The notes under the pieces are model-generated. The model was not told the DNA's origin. It was given only the letters and a program-made list of their open reading frames with translations, and made no database searches. 21,678 bases of DNA, taken from assembly GCA_900758495.1 (NCBI GenBank), contig CAAERO010000028.1, forward strand, positions 1 through 21,678, in the 5' to 3' direction. The stretch is from Bacilli bacterium (lineage in GTDB: Bacteria > Bacillota_I > Bacilli_A > RF39 > UBA660). Positions 1 to 5,768 of this stretch are shown piece by piece. Made by a program: the position numbers and the translations under genes. Numbering within the stretch: the stretch's first letter is position 1; each line of letters opens with the position of its first letter.

Positions 1-95
1 AGTAAAATTAAAAGGATTGTCTCCTGTGAATTACAGGTTACAATCCTCTAATTAGAAACTATTTATAAACTGTCCAACTTTTGGGGTTCAGTTCA
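1..95. mobile_element. Terminal end of an IS3-family-like insertion sequence (partial)
   Basis: Positions 71-95 read TGTCCAACTTTTGGGG followed by TTCAGTTCA. The reverse complement (TGAACTGAACCCC then AAAAGTTGGACA) resembles the terminal inverted repeats of IS3-family (IS150-type) elements, and the edge ends in CA as expected. Inside the element, 13-47 form a strong hairpin: AGGATTGT pairs with ACAATCCT and CCTGT pairs with ACAGG around GAATT. No transposase reading frame is present, so the rest must lie left of the window. I cannot tell whether this is the left or the right end. The call rests on remembered family ends, not on a match search. Confidence 0.6.
13..47. repeat. Two-step hairpin inside the IS end
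   Basis: The outer stem is AGGATTGT (13-20) with ACAATCCT (40-47). The inner stem is CCTGT (23-27) with ACAGG (33-37), closed by the loop GAATT. Symmetrical two-base bulges (CT and TT) separate them. There is no adjoining T-run, so it is not a classical intrinsic terminator. It may be a structure specific to the element, for example one that blocks transcription reading in from outside. Confidence 0.6.
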
Positions 96-121
96 TTTTT
101 AGCTAGTTATATCATTTTTTA

Positions 122-757
122 TTACTTACTTTTCTTTTTTAATTTATAAACTTTTACACTATTTTCTTTTCTTTTAGAAGGACTGCAATAATTAGTAACA
201 GTATCTAGTAGTGGAATATCAGTAGCAATCATAGCTGTAACTGCTGGATATTTTTTTTCAAGATTAACTAAAGAATTGAAACATTCTTTCTTTTCTTCTT
301 CTAATCTAATATTAGTTTTAGAATCGGCAGCATAAAAGTATTTTCTTTCATCATCACCTTTATAGTTAAAAGAAATTTCTTTATCAGAAAACCAACAAAT
401 TATATTTCTATCTTCTTCTTTTGTTTTTATACAATACTTAACATTATCATCTTCATCTATTCTTCTACGCATTGAAAAGTTTATTTCATCTTCGTCAATG
501 TTTCCTAATTGAATATGATCAATTTCATAACTATTATTCCTTTTACTAAGACTAATGGCAGTATCATGTCCTTTGATACGAACTCTACCTTGCTCATCAC
601 TAAGAATTTTTATATTTTCCTTTTTCTTCTCTCTCTTGCTGCGCATTGTAATCCAGCCGTTTTCAACTGTTAAAGTTTTTCCTAGCATAGAAAACACTTG
701 CTCATTATCTTTCCTTTTTAAGAAACTATCTAGTCTAATCATTATATTTGTTCCCAT
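122..757 (-). CDS. Hypothetical protein, 211 aa, soluble, unrecognised family
   Basis: I do not recognise this protein. The frame is open upstream to 943, but the ATG at 757 is the supported start: AAGGAGG lies eight to nine bases before it and a consensus promoter (TTGACA, 16 bp, TATAAT) sits just upstream. The product begins MGTNIMIRLDSFLKRK and is highly charged. A Lys/Arg/Glu-rich stretch follows at about residues 38-50, several acidic patches lie in the middle, and it ends in the basic tail KLKKKSK. I see no membrane segment, signal peptide, or catalytic motif. It lies between an IS end and the gpsB region and is divergent from the micro-ORF at 883, so the two may share control. It could be an accessory or lineage-specific gene. 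Confidence is high that it is coding because of the promoter and ribosome-binding site, and nil for function. Confidence 0.75.
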   Translation of the reverse strand: MGTNIMIRLDSFLKRKDNEQVFSMLGKTLTVENGWITMRSKREKKKENIKILSDEQGRVRIKGHDTAISLSKRNNSYEIDHIQLGNIDEDEINFSMRRRIDEDDNVKYCIKTKEEDRNIICWFSDKEISFNYKGDDERKYFYAADSKTNIRLEEEKKECFNSLVNLEKKYPAVTAMIATDIPLLDTVTNYCSPSKRKENSVKVYKLKKKSK

Positions 758-782
758 GTAAAAACCTCCTTGAAGTGATTTA

Positions 783-810
783 ATTATACCACTGTGAAAA
801 AACTTGTCAA
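783..810 (-). promoter_or_regulatory. Sigma-A type promoter for the 211-aa hypothetical gene
   Basis: On the minus strand a perfect -35 TTGACA (complement of 805-810) and a perfect -10 TATAAT (complement of 783-788) are 16 bp apart. The -10 is preceded by GTGG, giving the extended -10 motif TGGTATAAT, which recurs upstream of the adhesin operon at 10697 and 10781. Confidence 0.8.
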
Positions 811-831
811 ACAAAATAATCTTTTGTCGAA
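811..831. promoter_or_regulatory. Operator-like dyad and 0A-box-like heptamer between divergent promoters
   Basis: ACAAAA (811-816) and TTTTGT (822-827) form a perfect 6-bp inverted repeat around TAATC, and TGTCGAA occupies 825-831. TGTCGAA is the core of the Spo0A box in Bacilli and Clostridia. The site lies exactly between the -35 elements of the minus-strand promoter (805-810) and the plus-strand promoter (836-841), a position where one bound protein could affect both. A single heptamer can arise by chance and nothing else in the window indicates sporulation, so the regulator is unknown. Confidence 0.35.
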
Positions 832-835
832 CTTG

Positions 836-864
836 TTGTCTAATATTTAGAAAAAATGTAGAAT
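836..864 (+). promoter_or_regulatory. Promoter for micro-ORF 883 and probably gpsB/rnpB
   Basis: TTGTCT (836-841), a 17-bp spacer, then TAGAAT (859-864). It lies 18 bp before the start codon of the micro-ORF, so the leader would be about ten bases and would still include the GAGGTGA ribosome-binding site at 871-877. Confidence 0.5.
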
Positions 865-882
865 AAAATTGAGGTGAGAAGA

Positions 883-990
883 GTGAAAAATCAAGATGTA
901 ATAAATTGTTTAAATTCCATGATAGAAAATGTGTCTTTTGCAAAAAGATTTGATATAATAATAGGGCTTAAACAATTGACAAATAAGTAA
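883..990 (+). CDS. Micro-ORF, 35 aa, unknown function
   Basis: A GTG start at 883 follows the ribosome-binding site GAGGTGA (871-877) with five bases between them. The frame runs 35 sense codons to TAA at 988-990. The product starts with an initiator codon followed by KNQDVINCLNSMIENVSF and ends GLKQLTNK. It is mildly basic, with a central amphipathic-looking stretch, one Cys, and no clear membrane helix or known motif. It ends 44 bp before gpsB, and its own promoter lies at 836-864, so it may be the first cistron of the gpsB-rnpB transcript. The second gpsB promoter (976-1005) lies inside and just after its last codons. The ribosome-binding site and promoter favour a real gene. The short length means chance cannot be excluded. 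Confidence 0.5.
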   Translation: MKNQDVINCLNSMIENVSFAKRFDIIIGLKQLTNK

Positions 991-1005
991 CTTTATTGCT
1001 AGAAT
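976..1005 (+). promoter_or_regulatory. Promoter in front of gpsB
   Basis: A perfect -35 TTGACA (976-981), an 18-bp spacer and TAGAAT (1000-1005) lie 30 bp before the gpsB start. A second -10-like TATAAT is at 954-959 but has only a poor -35 (TGTCTT, 16 bp upstream). Confidence 0.6.
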
Positions 1006-1034
1006 ATAGTATGTAAAGGGATTGGTGATTAGAT

Positions 1035-1370
1035 ATGTATCAAAATAAAATAGCGCTTACTCCACAAGAAATTTTAGAGAAAGATTTTAAAATTGATACT
1101 CGTGGATATAGACTAAAAGAAGTAGATGAGTTTTTGGATGTAATAATTTCTGATTATGATCAATTCTATAAGATTATTGAAAGCTTAGAGAAAGAAAAAA
1201 CAGAACTACTAAAAGAAATTATGTCTTTAAAACAAGAATTAAGAAATGCTTCTGTTGATGTAGAACTAGCTAAGAATTCTAAAAGCGATACAATGGAAAT
1301 CACTAATTTAGATATTTTAAGAAGACTTAGTAATCTAGAAAAAGCGGTATTTGGAAAAGACAACAATTAG
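1035..1370 (+). CDS. gpsB: GpsB / DivIVA-like cell division regulator, 111 aa
   Basis: GpsB is a small cytosolic coiled-coil protein that shuttles penicillin-binding proteins between septum and side wall in Bacilli. The N-terminal half shows the DivIVA lipid-binding domain pattern: LTPQEILEKDFK, then RGYRLKEVDEFLD at about residues 24-36, followed by a heptad-rich coiled coil to about residue 75 and a short C-terminal trimerisation-like segment (LDILRRLSNLEKAVFG). The length fits GpsB (about 98-115) and is too short for DivIVA proper. The ATG at 1035 follows AAAGGG (1015-1020) and GGTGAT (1024-1029); the Shine-Dalgarno is not ideal. The gene directly precedes rnpB, the same neighbourhood as Bacillus subtilis ypsB-rnpB, which supports GpsB over a generic DivIVA paralogue. 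Its stop codon TAG (1368-1370) falls inside the predicted P1 helix of rnpB. Confidence 0.85.
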   Translation: MYQNKIALTPQEILEKDFKIDTRGYRLKEVDEFLDVIISDYDQFYKIIESLEKEKTELLKEIMSLKQELRNASVDVELAKNSKSDTMEITNLDILRRLSNLEKAVFGKDNN

Positions 1371-1712
1371 TACTTGGGCAAGTGCTAGGGCAACCTAGAG
1401 GAAAGTCCATGCTCGCACTATCTGTGATGATAGTAGTGTTCGTGCTTAGGGAAAAAATAACCTAAGGTAGATTTATTCTAACGGCAAAGCTTTGTCTAAA
1501 GGATTATCCCATGATAAAGTGATAACGTGCCACAGAAACGATACTTTTGGAAACGAAAGGGTGAAACGAGGTAAACCCCACGAGCGAGAAACCCAAATTT
1601 TGGTAGGGGAGTCTCCATGAAAGAAAGATAATGGATTGGAGGACTAGTAATAGTAGATAGATACTTGCCACCTAGTAATAGGTACAAAACATGGCTTACA
1701 AAGTATTATTAT
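1366..1712 (+). ncRNA. rnpB: RNase P RNA, bacterial type B-like
   Basis: This is the catalytic RNA that removes 5' leaders from pre-tRNAs. The conserved core GAGGAAAGTCCATGCTCGCA is at 1397-1416, GTGCCACAGAAACGA at 1528-1542, GGTAAACCCCACGAGCGAGA at 1571-1590, CAAATTTTGGTAGGGGA at 1594-1610, and the 3' core ACAAAACATGGCTTACA at 1684-1700. The 3' core wording and the type of insertions match the Bacillus (type B) form. Terminal pairing of TAGTACTT (1368-1375) with AAGTATTA (1701-1708) makes P1; it can extend further through CAACAA (1361-1366) and TTGTTG (1712-1717). P19 (CCTAGTAATAGG, 1671-1682) is reduced compared with B. subtilis. The ends are approximate. The 5' end overlaps the gpsB stop region and the 3' end lies about 20 bp before the rodZ-like start. 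Confidence 0.93.
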
Positions 1713-1732
1713 TGTTGGAACTGAGGTTGATT

Positions 1733-2245
1733 ATGAGAGAATTAGGTGAATACTTAAAAGAGACGAGAATTAAGCATGGTGTTAGTTTAGAAGAAGCGGC
1801 TAGTGATTTAGATGTTTCTAAAGTATTACTTGAAAACTTAGAAAGTGCTAATACAAAAGCTTTTAAAGATGTATATGATATAAAGAAAATCATTAAAGAA
1901 TATGCTAAATATTTGGGACTTGATGAAGTTAAAGTTCAAGATGAGTTTAATGATTTTTTATTTGAACATACTTCCAAAATTTCCTTAGATGATATCTTAG
2001 AAGCAAAGAAGAAAAAAGAAGAAGAGGAAAATGCTAAGAAAGAGAAAAAAATATCATCTCCTTACACAAAAGTATATAAGCAAAAAATTAAAATTTTGCC
2101 TATTGTAATTTGGACTTTTGTTTTTATTTTACTTATTTTATTAGCTATTCTAATTATAAAAAATAAAACTAAAGCTCCTATTATGAATAGTGAATTGGAG
2201 GGAAGTAGAAGTTATGAATACACCAACAAAGTTAACTGTAACTAG
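1733..2245 (+). CDS. rodZ: RodZ/YmfM-like membrane protein with N-terminal helix-turn-helix, 170 aa
   Basis: RodZ links the MreB cytoskeleton to the membrane-bound cell wall elongation machinery. Residues 1-65 match the RodZ-type HTH_25 domain (LGEYLKETRIKHGVSLEE at 4-21, and KEYAKYLGLD at 55-64). A Lys/Glu-rich linker follows at about 90-106 and a single membrane helix at about 120-142. Only about 28 residues lie outside, so the usual extracellular DUF4115 domain is missing. Short forms of this kind are plausible in Bacilli but I cannot confirm that they are normal in this lineage. I chose the ATG at 1733 because GAGGTTG (1723-1729) precedes it and the upstream in-frame ATG at 1691 lies inside the rnpB 3' core. 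pgsA starts inside its 3' end with a 32-bp overlap, which implies translational coupling. ymfM-pgsA-recA is the Bacillus order. Confidence 0.8.
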   Translation: MRELGEYLKETRIKHGVSLEEAASDLDVSKVLLENLESANTKAFKDVYDIKKIIKEYAKYLGLDEVKVQDEFNDFLFEHTSKISLDDILEAKKKKEEEENAKKEKKISSPYTKVYKQKIKILPIVIWTFVFILLILLAILIIKNKTKAPIMNSELEGSRSYEYTNKVNCN

Positions 2246-2813
2246 AATAATTATGACTTTTTTTATGATTTTTATGTTACTTTTTCCATTCTATGATGTT
2301 GGAATTAAATTACCTAGTTTTTTAATTGGGGGAGTTTATGTTAAGATAGAATATTTAATTGCTGGAGTAATTTTTATAATTGCCAGTCTTACTGATTTCT
2401 TAGATGGTTATTTAGCTAGAAAGAATAATGAAGTTACTGACCTTGGAAAGATGTTAGATGCTATTGCTGATAAGGTTTTAGTAAATAGTGCTTTAATTAT
2501 TCTTGCAAGTAAGGGGTTTGTTTTAACAATTATTCCAGTCATTATTATCTTTAGAGATACAGTTGTTGATGCTATGAAGATGGAAGCAGCAAGAAAAGGA
2601 AAAGTAGTAGCAGCTATTTCTAGTGGAAAAATTAAAACTGCTAGTATGATGGTAGGCGTTACTTTGACTTTCTTTTATAATTTACCATTTGAAATGATTA
2701 ATATAAGAGTTAGCGATTTCTTCTTATATTTTGCTACTGTTATGTCGATTATTTCGATGTGTGAATACTTTAAATTAAATAAAAATTTAATTTTACCTGA
2801 TAAAGAAGCTTAA
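2214..2813 (+). CDS. pgsA: CDP-diacylglycerol-glycerol-3-phosphate 3-phosphatidyltransferase, 199 aa
   Basis: This membrane enzyme makes phosphatidylglycerol phosphate from CDP-diacylglycerol and glycerol 3-phosphate, the committed step of phosphatidylglycerol and cardiolipin synthesis. The complete CDP-alcohol phosphatidyltransferase signature is present: D61, D64-G65, A68-R69, G78, D82 and D86 (DGxxAR, eight residues, GxxxDxxxD). Membrane helices lie at about 10-28, 44-60, 88-112 and 145-190. The start at 2214 has GGAGGG 11 bases upstream and begins MNTPTKLTVTRI, the typical PgsA opening; the open frame extends to 2190 without support. It overlaps the rodZ-like gene by 32 bp. The last codons and stop form part of the terminator at 2802-2831. 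Confidence 0.93.
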   Translation: MNTPTKLTVTRIIMTFFMIFMLLFPFYDVGIKLPSFLIGGVYVKIEYLIAGVIFIIASLTDFLDGYLARKNNEVTDLGKMLDAIADKVLVNSALIILASKGFVLTIIPVIIIFRDTVVDAMKMEAARKGKVVAAISSGKIKTASMMVGVTLTFFYNLPFEMINIRVSDFFLYFATVMSIISMCEYFKLNKNLILPDKEA

Positions 2814-2831
2814 TTTTTAGGCTTCTTTTTT
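2802..2831 (+). terminator. Intrinsic terminator of the rodZ-pgsA unit
   Basis: AAAGAAGC (2802-2809) pairs with GCTTCTTT (2821-2828) and is followed by further T. The 5' arm is the last coding codons of pgsA and the stop codon (2811-2813) lies in the loop. Confidence 0.75.
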
Positions 2832-2834
2832 GCT

Positions 2835-2880
2835 GAATTTACAAAATTCCAGTATTAATATAGCTGAATTTGTTAAATTG
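2835..2880. repeat. Two near-palindromes upstream of recA
   Basis: GAATTT-ACA-AAATTC (2835-2849, a perfect dyad) and GAATTT-GTT-AAATTG (2866-2880, one mismatch) recur with a 31-bp period, each preceded by GCT and followed by C or CC. They lie about 60-100 bp before the recA -35. They could be operator sites, but they do not resemble the Bacillus LexA/DinR box (GAAC-N4-GTTC). In such AT-rich DNA a chance origin is possible. Confidence 0.3.
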
Positions 2881-2938
2881 CCGAAAAAAGTAGGCGGAAA
2901 ATGGCAAATTATGACAAACTGATGTTCGAAAAAATGTC

Positions 2939-2967
2939 TTGACTTTTCAAAATTCTGTTTATAAAAT
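2939..2967 (+). promoter_or_regulatory. recA promoter
   Basis: TTGACT (2939-2944), 17 bp, TAAAAT (2962-2967), 31 bp before the recA start codon. GATGTTCGAA just upstream (2921-2930) contains TGTTCG, half of the Bacillus SOS-box palindrome. No full SOS box is visible, so LexA control is unproven. Confidence 0.7.
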
Positions 2968-2998
2968 GGGTATATAGACATTTGCACAGGGAGGATTT

Positions 2999-4027
2999 AT
3001 GAGTAAAGCGATAAAAAAAGATAATAAAGATTTAGATCAAATATTAGCGGATATTGAACGGCAATTTGGTAAGGGAGCAGTAATGTGTTTGGGAGAAGAC
3101 ACCCATATGAAGATAGATGTTGTTTCTAGTGGTTGCTTATCCTTAGATATTGCTCTAGGAGTTGGTGGTTATCCGAAAGGAAGAATAATTGAAATATATG
3201 GACCAGAGTCTAGTGGAAAAACTACCTTTGCTCTCCAAGCGATTGCGGAAGTACAGAAACAAGGTGGAAGAGCAGCTTTTATTGATGCAGAGCATGCTCT
3301 TGACCCTGATTATGCTAGAAGACTTGGTGTTAAAACTAATGAACTTTTATTATCACAGCCAGATACTGGAGAACAAGCCTTAGAAATTTGTGAAGCGTTA
3401 GTTAGAAGTGAAGCAATTAGTATTATTGTAATTGATTCAGTAGCAGCTCTTGTTCCTCAAGCTGAAATTGATGGAGAGATGGGAGATGCTCATGTTGGCC
3501 TACAAGCAAGATTGATGAGTCAAGCTTTGAGAAAATTATCTGGCACTATTAATAAGACCAATACCATTGCTATTTTTATTAATCAGTTAAGAGAAAAAGT
3601 GGGAGTCATGTTTGGTAATCCTGAAACGACACCTGGTGGAAGAGCTTTAAAGTTTTATTCTAGTATAAGACTTGATATTCGTCGTAATGAACAAATAAAG
3701 ATAGGTGATAAAATTGTTGGAAATAAAACAACTATTAAAGTCGTTAAAAATAAAGTGGCCCCACCATTTAAAAGTGCTACTGTTGAAATTATGTATGGTG
3801 AAGGTGTTTCTAAAGAAGGTGAATTAATTGATTTAGGAGTAGATGCTGGTATTGTTGATAAAGCAGGTGCATGGTTTTCTTATCAAGGTGAAAAACTAGG
3901 ACAAGGTAAAGAAAATGTCAAACTATTACTTAGGGATAATCCAGAACTTAGAGATGAAATTGAGAAAAGGGTAAGAGATTTTTATGGAATAACTCTTAAT
4001 AATAATGATGGAAACAAAGAAAAATAA
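2999..4027 (+). CDS. recA: Recombinase RecA, 342 aa
   Basis: RecA forms ATP-dependent filaments on single-stranded DNA, drives strand exchange in recombinational repair, and stimulates LexA self-cleavage. Visible motifs are the Walker A GPESSGKT (68-75), the Walker B strand IIVIDSVAALVP, the QARLMSQALRKL segment, the L2 region GVMFGNPETTPGGRALKFY, and the C-terminal VKVVKNKVAPPFK block with a conserved core domain. The length and order are standard for the family. The start at 2999 has an excellent ribosome-binding site, AGGGAGG (2988-2994). It has its own promoter. Bacillus carries cinA between pgsA and recA; here the 185-bp gap holds no gene. A U-rich stretch after the gene (4075-4105) lacks a convincing terminator hairpin. 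Confidence 0.98.
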   Translation: MSKAIKKDNKDLDQILADIERQFGKGAVMCLGEDTHMKIDVVSSGCLSLDIALGVGGYPKGRIIEIYGPESSGKTTFALQAIAEVQKQGGRAAFIDAEHALDPDYARRLGVKTNELLLSQPDTGEQALEICEALVRSEAISIIVIDSVAALVPQAEIDGEMGDAHVGLQARLMSQALRKLSGTINKTNTIAIFINQLREKVGVMFGNPETTPGGRALKFYSSIRLDIRRNEQIKIGDKIVGNKTTIKVVKNKVAPPFKSATVEIMYGEGVSKEGELIDLGVDAGIVDKAGAWFSYQGEKLGQGKENVKLLLRDNPELRDEIEKRVRDFYGITLNNNDGNKEK

Positions 4028-4106
4028 ATAAATTTAAACTCCATTTTCTTATTAATATATATGGGAAAACAGAGCTTTTTGTTCTCTTTATAACCTTTTC
4101 TTTTCC

Positions 4107-4136
4107 TTGACATTTATCTTTATTGCAACGTACAAT
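4107..4136 (+). promoter_or_regulatory. rny promoter
   Basis: TTGACA (4107-4112), an 18-bp spacer, TACAAT (4131-4136), about 40 bp before the rny start codon. Confidence 0.7.
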
Positions 4137-4175
4137 AGAATTAGATTATAAGAATTAATCTTAGTGGAGGCAGAA

Positions 4176-5729
4176 ATGGATGATATAATAATCTCCACTT
4201 TACTATTGTTATTTGGACTAATAGTTGGTTTTGGGTTAACCTTATTAATTAATACATTACGAGAAAATAATGCAAGTAAAAAAATAAGTTTAATGATGGA
4301 TGAAGCTTCGAAAAAAGCTGATCAATTAAAACGTGATTCGTTAATGGAAGCTAAGGAAAAAAACTTTCAATTAAAACAAGAACTTGATAAAGAAATAAAA
4401 GAAAAAAAACAAGAATTAAAAGAAAGTGAATTGCGCCTTGAAAAACGTGAAAGTAGTTTAGATAAACGTGATGAGATTTGTCAAAAAAGAGAAACTACTA
4501 TTGATGAGCGTGAGGAGAAGTTAACCCAAAGACAAAAAGAAATTCAACAAGAACAATTTGAAGTGGAAAATTTAAAAAAAGAACAATTAGAATTGTTAGA
4601 GAAAATATCTGGCTTTAGTAAAGAGCAAGCTAAAGAAGTAGTTATGCAAAATGTAAAATCTACTATGGCTAAAGAAGTAACTCTTTATATAAATGAACAA
4701 GAAATGGAAGCAAAATTAACAGCAGAGAAGAAAGCAAAGGAGTTAATAGTTACTGCTATGCAAAGATATGCCGCTGATATAGCAAGTGACCAAACAGTAA
4801 CAGTTGTAACTTTACCTAATGAAGATATGAAGGGAAGATTAATTGGTCGTGAAGGAAGAAATATTAGAACAATCGAAGCTGTAACTGGTGTAGATTTAAT
4901 AATAGATGATACACCAGAAGCAGTAGTGTTATCTAGTTTTGATCCTTTGAGAAGAGAAATAGCTAGAGTTATGCTTGAAACTTTAATAAAGGATGGAAGA
5001 GTTCATCCGACTAGGATTGAAGAAGTTTATGATAAAGTAGCTAAGGATATGAAAGAACAGATAATGGATTATGGTAATAGTACTTTATTTGAACTTGGTA
5101 TTACTAAGATGAATCCAGAATTGATTGAACTAGTTGGAAAACTTCATTTTCGTACTAGTTATGGGCAAAATGCTTTGAGTCATTCTATTGAAGTAGCAGA
5201 ACTTGCAGGTTTGATGGCTTCTGAAATTGGTGAAGATGTTAATCTTGCTAAAAGAGCTGGTCTTTTACATGATATAGGAAAAGCAGTTGACCATGAAATA
5301 GAAGGTAGTCACGTAACTATTGGTGTTGACCTTGCTAAAAAATATGGTGAAGGAAAAGAAGTTATAAATGCGATTGCTTCACATCATGGTGATGAAGAAG
5401 CAACTAGTGTTATTTCTAATCTAGTAGCTATTGCTGATGCTTTATCAGCATCTCGACCAGGAGCTAGAAATGATTCTTTAGAAAACTATATTAGGAGATT
5501 AACAGAACTAGAAGCAGTTGCTAATAATATAGAAGGAGTTTCAAAAGCATTTGCAATGCAAGCTGGTCGCGAATTAAGAGTTATTGTTGAACCAGATCAA
5601 GTTGATGATTTGGAAGCACATCGTATTGCAAGAGAAATTAAAGAAAAAATCGAAGCAACACTCAAGTATCCAGGTACTATCAAAATAGCAGTTGTTCGTG
5701 AAACAAGAGCTTTAGAAGAAGCAAAATAA
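4176..5729 (+). CDS. rny: Ribonuclease Y, 517 aa
   Basis: RNase Y is the membrane-anchored endoribonuclease that starts mRNA decay in many Firmicutes. Seen in order: an N-terminal membrane helix (about residues 4-26), a long Lys/Glu/Gln-rich coiled coil (about 30-170), a KH RNA-binding domain with the loop GREG at 224-227, and an HD domain with the catalytic pair H365-D366 in the sequence LLHDIGKAVDHE. The length is normal for the family. The start is ATG 4176, preceded five bases away by TGGAGG (4165-4170). The in-frame GTG at 4164 overlaps that ribosome-binding site and is unlikely. recA-rny proximity follows Bacillus order. It converges with rnjA on a shared terminator. Confidence 0.96.
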   Translation: MDDIIISTLLLLFGLIVGFGLTLLINTLRENNASKKISLMMDEASKKADQLKRDSLMEAKEKNFQLKQELDKEIKEKKQELKESELRLEKRESSLDKRDEICQKRETTIDEREEKLTQRQKEIQQEQFEVENLKKEQLELLEKISGFSKEQAKEVVMQNVKSTMAKEVTLYINEQEMEAKLTAEKKAKELIVTAMQRYAADIASDQTVTVVTLPNEDMKGRLIGREGRNIRTIEAVTGVDLIIDDTPEAVVLSSFDPLRREIARVMLETLIKDGRVHPTRIEEVYDKVAKDMKEQIMDYGNSTLFELGITKMNPELIELVGKLHFRTSYGQNALSHSIEVAELAGLMASEIGEDVNLAKRAGLLHDIGKAVDHEIEGSHVTIGVDLAKKYGEGKEVINAIASHHGDEEATSVISNLVAIADALSASRPGARNDSLENYIRRLTELEAVANNIEGVSKAFAMQAGRELRVIVEPDQVDDLEAHRIAREIKEKIEATLKYPGTIKIAVVRETRALEEAK

Positions 5730-5768
5730 AAGTCAAGGAATTAAATCTTTTCCTTGACTTCTTTTTTT
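5730..5768. terminator. Bidirectional terminator shared by rny and rnjA
   Basis: AAGTCAAGGAA (5730-5740) pairs perfectly with TTCCTTGACTT (5750-5760) around a nine-base loop. A T-run follows on the plus strand (5762-5768) and a shorter T-rich tract on the minus strand. The rnjA stop codon (5741-5743) is in the loop and one arm is coding sequence of rnjA. Confidence 0.85.

Noticed and set aside
555..761. Plus-strand open frame antisense to the first hypothetical gene
   Set aside because: Low-complexity hydrophobic shadow; the minus-strand gene has a promoter and ribosome-binding site.
758..943. N-terminal extension of the minus-strand hypothetical gene up to 943
   Set aside because: A consensus promoter and ribosome-binding site lie between 758 and 810, and the extension crosses the divergent promoter region.
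1496..1687. Minus-strand open frame of 63 codons
   Set aside because: It lies wholly inside rnpB, so it is antisense to a structural RNA and has no support.
1691..1732. Upstream ATG at 1691 as start of the rodZ-like gene
   Set aside because: It falls in the conserved 3' core of RNase P RNA (ATGGCTTACA) and lacks a ribosome-binding site; ATG 1733 has one and starts at the domain edge.
2921..2938. SOS (LexA) box before recA
   Set aside because: Only a half-site TGTTCG is present; the second half is missing.
4048..4100. Hairpin after recA (GAAAACA with TGTTCTC)
   Set aside because: The stem has a mismatch and lacks a clean T-run, so I do not call a terminator.
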